Assembly: GCF_938028185.1 (NCBI RefSeq)
Contig: NZ_CALJAH010000258.1
Location: forward strand, 1 to 10,323
Reading direction: 5' to 3'
DNA: 10,323 bases
Source: an uncultured Cardiobacterium sp.
GTDB lineage: Bacteria; Pseudomonadota; Gammaproteobacteria; Cardiobacteriales; Cardiobacteriaceae
Position numbers and translations under genes: made by a program. Below are positions 5,942-10,323 of this stretch, piece by piece. Positions within the stretch are counted from its first letter, which is position 1. Every line of letters starts with the position of its first letter. Below the pieces are notes generated by a model. It made no database searches and had not been told where the DNA came from. It saw nothing but the letters and a program-made list of their open reading frames with translations.

Positions 5942-7810
5942 TTACCACAGGCGGACGCCGCCGCTGGCGTAGCTGGAGGGCGGCAGGTTGAGGCGGTATT
6001 CGTACACTTTTTCGTATTCGAGCACGCGCTTGACGTAGTCGCGGGTTTCGGTGAACGGGATTTGCGCAATCCATTCGTCCAGCGGCAGGCCGGGGTTTTC
6101 TGCCCGCCATTGGTTTACCCGCGAGGGCCCGGCGTTGTAGGCCGCCGCGGCGTAGGCGAGGTGGCCAAATTCGTTCAGGCGGTCGGTGAGGTATTGGCTG
6201 CCGATTTCGAGGTTGGTGTCGGGTTCGGTCAGTTGCCATTTGCCGCTGTAGGGGATGCCGTTTTTGCTGGCGGTGTGGCTGGCGGTGGCGGGCATGATTT
6301 GCATCAGGCCGATGGCGCCCGCCTTCGAGGCTATCGCCGGCTGGAAGATGCTTTCTTTGCGGATGATGGCGAATATTTTGGCGGGGCTGATGCCGTGCTG
6401 GCGCGCCAGTTGGCGCACGCGGGTCTCATAGGCGGTGGGGAAGCGAAGCGCGAGGGCGTCGTAGTTTTTGCTTTTGCCGAGGGTGGTGACGGCCTGGACG
6501 CCCCAGCCGATTTCGCTGGCGTAGAGCGCGGCCTGCGCGCTTTCGGCCGGGGTGAGGGTTTTCAGCAGGGCCTGCCATTCCTGGCTGGCGCGGGCGTCGT
6601 CGCCAAGGTTGCGGAAGATGCGCGCGCGGTAGGCGGCGGGACGGCCAACGACGGCGGCGTAGTGGCGGTCGCGGCTGACCGGGCGGTCGTGGTAGCTGGG
6701 CGCGACGCCGAGTTTTTCGGCGGCAAGGAAGCCGTAGAAGTCGCGTTGGCCGGCGGCGCGGCGGTAGTGGCTGTCGGCACCGGCGCGGTCGCCGCTTTTT
6801 TCCAGCGCTTTGGCAATCCAGTATTGGATTTCGGCTTTGTTTTGCGCTTCTTTGTCGAGTTTGCCGAGGTGGGCGGGCAGGCCGCGCCAGTCGCCACGGC
6901 GCAGTTCGTAGGCGATGAGGTCGTAGGTGGTGTTGTCTTCGTGTTCGCCCGCCGGGATGGCGTCCCACAGGGTGAGGGTGTTTGGGTCGTCGGCTTGTGC
7001 CAGTTTGCGTACCAGCGGGTTGTAGAGTTTGCCCGCGTCTTTGGGACGGCTGATGTAGCCCATGCTGGCGGCGGTGGTCGCCTGGGCGACGGCGACGGGG
7101 TCTTTTTTCAGGCGTTTGCCCAGTTGTTGCGCCAGCAGGGCGCTGCGCCAATCGGGGTCGCTGAGGCTGTAAGCGCTTTCTATCGGCAGGGTGTTCTGGT
7201 CGATGTCGAGCCAGGTTTGTGCGGCCTGGGCGGCGGCGCCTTGCAGGTTGCCCGCGAGGTAGGAGGCGATGAGGCGGTTGTTGTTCGCCATCGCCAGGCG
7301 GAAGCGTTCGGCGTGTTGCGCCGGTTTGATGTGGCCGCTGTGGGCGAGGCGGTCGTAGAGGGTGTTGCATTCGGCGCCGAGGCTTTTTTCGCTTTCCCAC
7401 AGTTTGTCGCTGTCTTTCACGGCTTCGCGGGTTTTGCTGCGATTCAGCAGCGCCAGGCGGTATTGGCATTCGAGGGCTTCGTCGGCAAAGCCGGGACTGT
7501 AGCTCTGGATGATGGCATCGTTGTCGCCGCCCGCTGCCCACAGCGGGTACGCCTGTTTGGCGAGTGCGGTGCTGAAGGGGTCGTTCGGGTATTTTTTCAG
7601 GAAGGCGACGAGGGTTGCGGTCGGGGTGGTGGCGAGGTTGTCGCGATACGCCTGCGCTTCGAGGTAGGGGTAGAGCGGGTGCGGCGCGAGGTGCTGGTAG
7701 GCCGCGAGCGGCGCGCCGTTTTTGATGGCGGCTTCGGCGTCGAGGATGTTTTCTTCGGCGTGGGCGGGAATGCCGAAGGCGAGGGCGAGGCTCATGAGGA
7801 TTTTGTTCAT
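5942..7810 (-). CDS. slt: soluble lytic murein transglycosylase, Slt70 type
   Basis: A 622-residue periplasmic enzyme that cleaves the MurNAc-GlcNAc bond of peptidoglycan and forms 1,6-anhydroMurNAc ends. The signal peptide ends at AHA-EE (residues 16-20). Residues ~20-450 are a long all-helical region like the ring-shaped U and L domains of E. coli Slt70, and the C-terminal third is the catalytic SLT domain. Catalytic Glu486 is in RKESIFQP, followed by AGAIGLMQIMPATA (498-511) and AYNAG (557-561), the diagnostic motifs. Length is close to Slt70 (~645). The ATG at 7810 has AGGAA about 6 bases upstream, and this AGGAA overlaps the TAG stop of the preceding transglycosylase gene, so the two are probably translated as a unit. 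No key residue is missing. Confidence 0.95.
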   Translation of the reverse strand: MNKILMSLALAFGIPAHAEENILDAEAAIKNGAPLAAYQHLAPHPLYPYLEAQAYRDNLATTPTATLVAFLKKYPNDPFSTALAKQAYPLWAAGGDNDAIIQSYSPGFADEALECQYRLALLNRSKTREAVKDSDKLWESEKSLGAECNTLYDRLAHSGHIKPAQHAERFRLAMANNNRLIASYLAGNLQGAAAQAAQTWLDIDQNTLPIESAYSLSDPDWRSALLAQQLGKRLKKDPVAVAQATTAASMGYISRPKDAGKLYNPLVRKLAQADDPNTLTLWDAIPAGEHEDNTTYDLIAYELRRGDWRGLPAHLGKLDKEAQNKAEIQYWIAKALEKSGDRAGADSHYRRAAGQRDFYGFLAAEKLGVAPSYHDRPVSRDRHYAAVVGRPAAYRARIFRNLGDDARASQEWQALLKTLTPAESAQAALYASEIGWGVQAVTTLGKSKNYDALALRFPTAYETRVRQLARQHGISPAKIFAIIRKESIFQPAIASKAGAIGLMQIMPATASHTASKNGIPYSGKWQLTEPDTNLEIGSQYLTDRLNEFGHLAYAAAAYNAGPSRVNQWRAENPGLPLDEWIAQIPFTETRDYVKRVLEYEKVYEYRLNLPPSSYASGGVRLW

Positions 7811-7817
7811 GGGGTTC

Positions 7818-9026
7818 CTATTTGATGTGCTGCTGCCAGTCGTTCTGGTAGCGGTTTTTGTAGTGCATGACGCGCTGGATGTATTGGCGCGTTTCCTGGT
7901 AAGGCGGGATTTGGCCGCGGTAGCGCAAGAGGCTTTGCGGCCCGGCGTTGTAGGCGGCGAGCGCCTGTTCGGTGTTCTGGAAGCGCGCCAGTTGTTGGCT
8001 CAGGTATTTGATGCCGCCTTCGAGGTTGTTCGCCGGGTTGTAGGGGTCGGCGACGTTCATGTCGCCCGCGGTGCCGGGCATGAGCTGCATCAGCCCGACC
8101 GCGCCTTTGCCGGAGACGGCGTTGCTGTTGTAGCCGGATTCGACGCTGATGACGGCGTGGACGAGGGCGGGGTCGATTTGGTATTTGGCGGCGAGTTGGT
8201 TGATGAGTGCCTTGTGTTGTTCTTGTCGGGTTTTGAAGTCGCCGCTGGGCTCGGCGATGCGCACCGGCGCCAGGGTGAGCGGCAGCAGCGGGCAATGTTG
8301 CTGGATGCGGCGTTTTTGTCCGTTGATGGTCAGCGTCGCGTAGCATTGGCCGGTGGCGACAGGCTCCGCGGTTGCGGGCGCGGCTGCGGGGGCAACCGGC
8401 GCGGGCGGCGGGTCGCCGGGAAGCTGGATCGGCGGGATGAGGGTGTTCGCCGGTTTCGGCGGCGGGGTCTTGGCTTTGCCGTTGGGCAGGGCGACGCTGC
8501 AGGCGATGTTGGTTTTTTTGCCTTTGTAAACGACGGTGCCGCAGTTTTTGCCGTGCGCAGGCAGGGCGAGGGCGAGGAAGGCGAGGGCGAGGAGGGTGAG
8601 GGCGAGGAGGGTGAGGGCCGTGGTCGCTGCGCGGGTTTTTACACCCCCTCCCCATCTTTCCCCCGCTTCGCAGGGGAGGGGGTGGTTCGGTGCGGGGAGC
8701 GGAGGCGGGTTATCGTCCGATGCGCGGGCTGTTTGGGAAGCAAGGGTTTTGTCGCAAGCGGGTGTATTTGCTGCCCCCACCCCAGCCCTCCCCCACAGGG
8801 GGAGGGAGCTGTTTGGTGCGCGAAGCGGGGGCGGCGCGTCAGGGCGCAGCGTGTGGTGGGTTAAACGCGCATCGGGGTGGCATGAATTAACCCCACCCCC
8901 GTCCCCTCCCCCGGTTCCCACGGAAAATGCGTACGCATTTTCCGTGGGTGCCCGCCCACAGGGGGAGGGGGGAACAGCGGCGCTGCCCGCCCACAGGGGG
9001 AGCGGGATTTTTTTATGCCGCGTCAT
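7818..9026 (-). CDS. exported SLT-domain lytic transglycosylase with two N-terminal Cys-paired hairpins; start uncertain
   Basis: The well-supported part begins near 8642: a signal-peptide-like stretch (KTRAATTALTL, then LALTLLALAFLALALPAHG) ending about residue 159 in the 402-residue reading from the ATG at 9026. Two Cys-paired segments follow, C162/C176 and C228/C245, separated by a Pro/Ala linker. The SLT domain has catalytic Glu296 in VESGYNS, GAVGLMQLMPGTA (~309-321) and AAYNAG. Residues 1-128 of this reading are translated repeats, not protein-like sequence. The ATG at 9026 overlaps the stop of the upstream gene (ATGA), but it is doubtful as the real start. An ATG at 8655 would fit perfectly if one base were lost from the G5 or A5 run that follows it. 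No ATG, GTG or TTG lies in frame near the signal peptide. The gene ends 7 bases before slt. Confidence 0.8.
   Translation of the reverse strand: MTRHKKIPLPLWAGSAAVPPSPCGRAPTENAYAFSVGTGGGDGGGVNSCHPDARLTHHTLRPDAPPPLRAPNSSLPLWGRAGVGAANTPACDKTLASQTARASDDNPPPLPAPNHPLPCEAGERWGGGVKTRAATTALTLLALTLLALAFLALALPAHGKNCGTVVYKGKKTNIACSVALPNGKAKTPPPKPANTLIPPIQLPGDPPPAPVAPAAAPATAEPVATGQCYATLTINGQKRRIQQHCPLLPLTLAPVRIAEPSGDFKTRQEQHKALINQLAAKYQIDPALVHAVISVESGYNSNAVSGKGAVGLMQLMPGTAGDMNVADPYNPANNLEGGIKYLSQQLARFQNTEQALAAYNAGPQSLLRYRGQIPPYQETRQYIQRVMHYKNRYQNDWQQHIK
8571..8615. repeat. 15-bp tandem repeat in a signal-peptide core
   Basis: Two identical copies of GGCGAGGAGGGTGAG (8586-8600 and 8601-8615) follow a third copy with two mismatches (8571-8585). 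On the minus strand each unit encodes five hydrophobic residues (LTLLA, LTLLA, LAFLA). Copy-number change would lengthen or shorten the signal-peptide core without breaking the frame. Confidence 0.75.
8642..8684. repeat. C-rich/G-rich palindrome next to the transglycosylase signal peptide
   Basis: Perfect 12-bp arms CACCCCCTCCCC (8642-8653) and GGGGAGGGGGTG (8673-8684) with a 19-base loop. On the minus strand it supplies GGGGG followed by AAAG and an ATG at 8655, immediately before the signal peptide but one base out of frame. Confidence 0.8.
8786..8806. repeat. C-rich/G-rich palindrome, second copy of the cluster
   Basis: Arms CCCTCCCCC (8786-8794) and GGGGGAGGG (8798-8806) with an ACA loop. 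It belongs to the same repeat family as 4612-4675 and 8642-8684. Confidence 0.75.
8855..8897. repeat. imperfect hairpin GGTGGGTTAA / TTAACCCCACC
   Basis: Arms GGTGGGTTAA (8855-8864) and TTAACCCCACC (8887-8897) pair with one bulged C. The GGGTTA/TAACCC core recalls the hairpins at 80-164. It lies between the second and third C-rich palindromes. Confidence 0.5.
8903..8970. repeat. C-rich/G-rich palindrome split by a 32-bp palindrome
   Basis: Arms CCCCTCCCCC (8903-8912) and GGGGGAGGGG (8961-8970) pair perfectly, but the loop, 3-19 bases in the simpler sister copies, is 48 bases here because it contains the palindrome at 8917-8948. A partial further copy follows: TGCCCGCCCACAGGGGGAG occurs at 8949-8967 and again at 8984-9002. 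Confidence 0.75.
8917..8948. repeat. perfect 32-bp palindrome
   Basis: The sequence equals its own reverse complement across all 32 bases. It starts CCCACGGAAAATGCG, has its centre at GTAC (8931-8934) and ends CGCATTTTCCGTGGG. With no loop it could be a protein-binding dyad, a cruciform or an inserted small repeat. Its AT-containing core contrasts with the surrounding C/G runs. Confidence 0.85.
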
Positions 9027-10318
9027 AGGCCGATCTCGGACGGGTTCGCCTTGTAGCGGCGGTAGTATTCCATGACTTTCGGCACGTAAGCGCGGGTTTC
9101 GATGAACGGCGGGATTTTGTTGCCGTATTTTTTGACGTTGCCTTCGCCCGCGTTGTAGCCCGCTGCCGCCAGTTGCATATCGCCGCCAAATTCGTTGAGC
9201 AGCCATTTGAGGTAGGTCGCGCCGCCGCGGATGTTTTGTCCGGTGTTGTAAGCGTCGCTGACGCCAAAGCGGCGCGCGGTGCCGGGCATGAGCTGCATCA
9301 GACCCATCGCGCCGGCGTGGGAACGGGCATCGGGGCGGTAGGCGGATTCGGCGGAGATGATGGCGTGGACGAAGTGTGGTTCGATGCCGACTTCTGCCGC
9401 GATTTGGTTCACTTGTGCGCTCAGGTTGCGCTGGCGTTCGCGGAAGGCGCCGCTGACGTTGATGTTGAGTTCGTTGCGGATTTTGGCGGCGAGGCGTTCG
9501 GCTTCGATGACGTAGGACTGCGGGCAGTCTTTGGTCGGCTCAAGGTGGAAGACGCGGCCGTTTTCGCTGGTGACGGTGCCGCCGCAACTGCCCTGGGTGT
9601 TAAGGTAGTCGAGGTTGTGCGCGGCGATGCTGGTTTGCTGGTTGCCGAGGCGCGCTTCGCCGCCGCTGGTGCCGGGGGTGTAGTCAAAGGAGCGGGTGGC
9701 GCAGTTGAATTCGCGCGTCTCGCCGTTGAACTGGATGCTGCCCGCACCGGTGCATTGCAGGCCAGGGCCGCCGCTCGCTGCCTGTTTGGCATTTTTTTGT
9801 ACGCCTGCGATGGCAAGGGCTTCGAGGTTTTGGCTTTGCGTCGCCTGTTGGCGAAATTCTTGTTTGGCGCCGCTGTAGGAGCGGGAGAAGAAGGTGCAGT
9901 GGCGGTAGTTGCCGCGTTTGTTGGCGGGGACGAAGTTGGGCAGGCCGTCGTTGTTGAAGCATTTGTAGATGTCCTGCGCGATTTCTTCGTTGTCGCCGGG
10001 GGTGAAGCCGACCAGCGGTTTGCCGCGGTTCGGCGCGGGCAGGGCCGGGGCGGAGACTTCGCCGCCTTTGCGCCCCAGCGGCTGGCAGTTGCCCTGCGGC
10101 GGGGTCGCGGTTTCGATGATGGTCGGCGTGCCGTCCAGTTGCGGGCAGACCCAGATTTGCGTGCCTGCCGGGGTGACGGTGGCGATGGTTTTTTCTTCTT
10201 GTTCGGCGGCGGGGGCAGCGGCCCCGGGCCCGAGCGTCGAGCCGGTCCCGCCGGCCCTCTTCTGAAGGCCCCGGTCAGATGAGGGTGAGCGCCTGCCGGG
10301 CGATGGACAGCTCCTCAT
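9023..10318 (-). CDS. cysteine-rich SLT-domain lytic transglycosylase, 5' end uncertain or partial
   Basis: A 431-residue reading whose C-terminal ~110 residues are an SLT domain: catalytic Glu324 in SAESAYRP, GAMGLMQLMPGTA (~334-346) and AAGYNAG. Ahead of it lie eight cysteines in four evenly spaced pairs (58/78, 120/141, 189/206, 245/265), each enclosing an Asp-Gly or Asn-Gly turn. The first two resemble DUF4124-type segments, which often occur in secreted proteins. Being cysteine-paired, it should be exported, yet residues 1-40 show no signal peptide and are low-complexity (SPSSDRGLQKRAGG, GPGAAAPAAEQ). The frame also stays open to the window edge, so the true start is missing or the 5' part is not native. 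Its stop overlaps the ATG at 9026 by four bases. It is first of three consecutive transglycosylase genes. Confidence 0.82.
   Translation of the reverse strand: MRSCPSPGRRSPSSDRGLQKRAGGTGSTLGPGAAAPAAEQEEKTIATVTPAGTQIWVCPQLDGTPTIIETATPPQGNCQPLGRKGGEVSAPALPAPNRGKPLVGFTPGDNEEIAQDIYKCFNNDGLPNFVPANKRGNYRHCTFFSRSYSGAKQEFRQQATQSQNLEALAIAGVQKNAKQAASGGPGLQCTGAGSIQFNGETREFNCATRSFDYTPGTSGGEARLGNQQTSIAAHNLDYLNTQGSCGGTVTSENGRVFHLEPTKDCPQSYVIEAERLAAKIRNELNINVSGAFRERQRNLSAQVNQIAAEVGIEPHFVHAIISAESAYRPDARSHAGAMGLMQLMPGTARRFGVSDAYNTGQNIRGGATYLKWLLNEFGGDMQLAAAGYNAGEGNVKKYGNKIPPFIETRAYVPKVMEYYRRYKANPSEIGL
10253..10270 (-). terminator. stem-loop after a possible upstream gene, no T-run
   Basis: On the minus strand GGCCTTC and GAGGGCC form a 7-bp stem with an AGAA loop. 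One pair is G-U, which works only in minus-strand RNA, so it points to transcription in that direction. It begins 4 bases after the TGA at 10275-10277. Lack of a T-run is common for terminators in high-GC bacteria. Confidence 0.35.
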
Positions 10319-10322
10319 TGGT
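10275..10322 (-). CDS. possible C-terminal end of an unknown protein
   Basis: On the minus strand this reads TNEELSIARQALTLI and then TGA, with G or C at the third position of 14 of 15 codons, which suggests real coding. It competes with the N-terminal reading of the transglycosylase, which overlaps it in another frame and looks unstructured. Too short to identify. Confidence 0.3.
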   Translation of the reverse strand, partial: TNEELSIARQALTLI

Positions 10323-10323
10323 G

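Noticed and set aside
6062..7825. Long plus-strand open frame opposite slt (587 codons)
   Set aside because: GC-rich antisense shadow, very Gly/Val/Ala/Phe-rich, with no recognisable domain, lying over an intact Slt70-type gene.
7807..8655. Minus-strand 282-codon frame starting at the ATG at 8655
   Set aside because: Out of frame with the SLT domain; Arg/Pro-rich with no protein-like features. Only its start codon is of interest.
8642..9002. Repeated units resembling a CRISPR array
   Set aside because: Copies differ in length and sequence, are palindromic C/G runs, and have no uniform spacers or adjacent cas genes.

Overview
The window is a GC-rich bacterial segment in which every convincing gene lies on the minus strand. 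All genes are of Gram-negative type: an Uup ABC-F ATPase, a secreted thioredoxin-MsrA-MsrB fusion of the kind called PilB in Neisseria, a lysozyme-inhibitor-like lipoprotein and three exported lytic transglycosylases. The PilB-type fusion, together with a small transposon-like repeat resembling Neisseria Correia elements, points to Neisseriaceae or a similar host-associated proteobacterium such as Cardiobacteriaceae. The base composition is higher in GC than I expect for Neisseria itself, and no Neisseria-type DNA uptake sequence was noticed, so the genus stays open.

Read in the direction of transcription (right to left), the right-hand two thirds is a murein-processing cluster. First comes a cysteine-rich SLT-domain protein (5' end uncertain), then a second SLT-domain protein overlapping it by ATGA, then Slt70-type soluble lytic transglycosylase 7 bases on. 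A hairpin repeat follows, then an unrecognised six-helix membrane protein and a small membrane-anchored coiled-coil protein that overlap by ATGA. After a second repeat comes an MliC-like lipoprotein with a strong terminator right behind it. The tight spacing suggests one or two operons that cut peptidoglycan, with a possible glycosidase inhibitor at the end.

The left third holds two stand-alone genes. pilB (msrAB) repairs oxidised methionine in the periplasm. It has its own -10 box and terminator, and an internal Shine-Dalgarno site that could yield a shorter MsrAB form without the signal peptide. uup follows, and downstream of it lie two tandem hairpins of one repeat family with compensatory base changes.

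Repeats are the second theme: C-rich/G-rich palindromes of REP type at about 4612-4675 and 8642-9002, a perfect 32-bp palindrome embedded in one of them, a 107-bp Correia-like element upstream of pilB, and a 15-bp tandem repeat encoding a signal-peptide core. The 8642-9002 repeat block occupies the place where the second transglycosylase should start. Its signal peptide has no ordinary in-frame start nearby, and a one-base change would connect it to an ATG. The last ~110 bases at the right edge read like the tail of another protein plus a hairpin, so the upstream transglycosylase may be truncated or joined artificially to foreign sequence.
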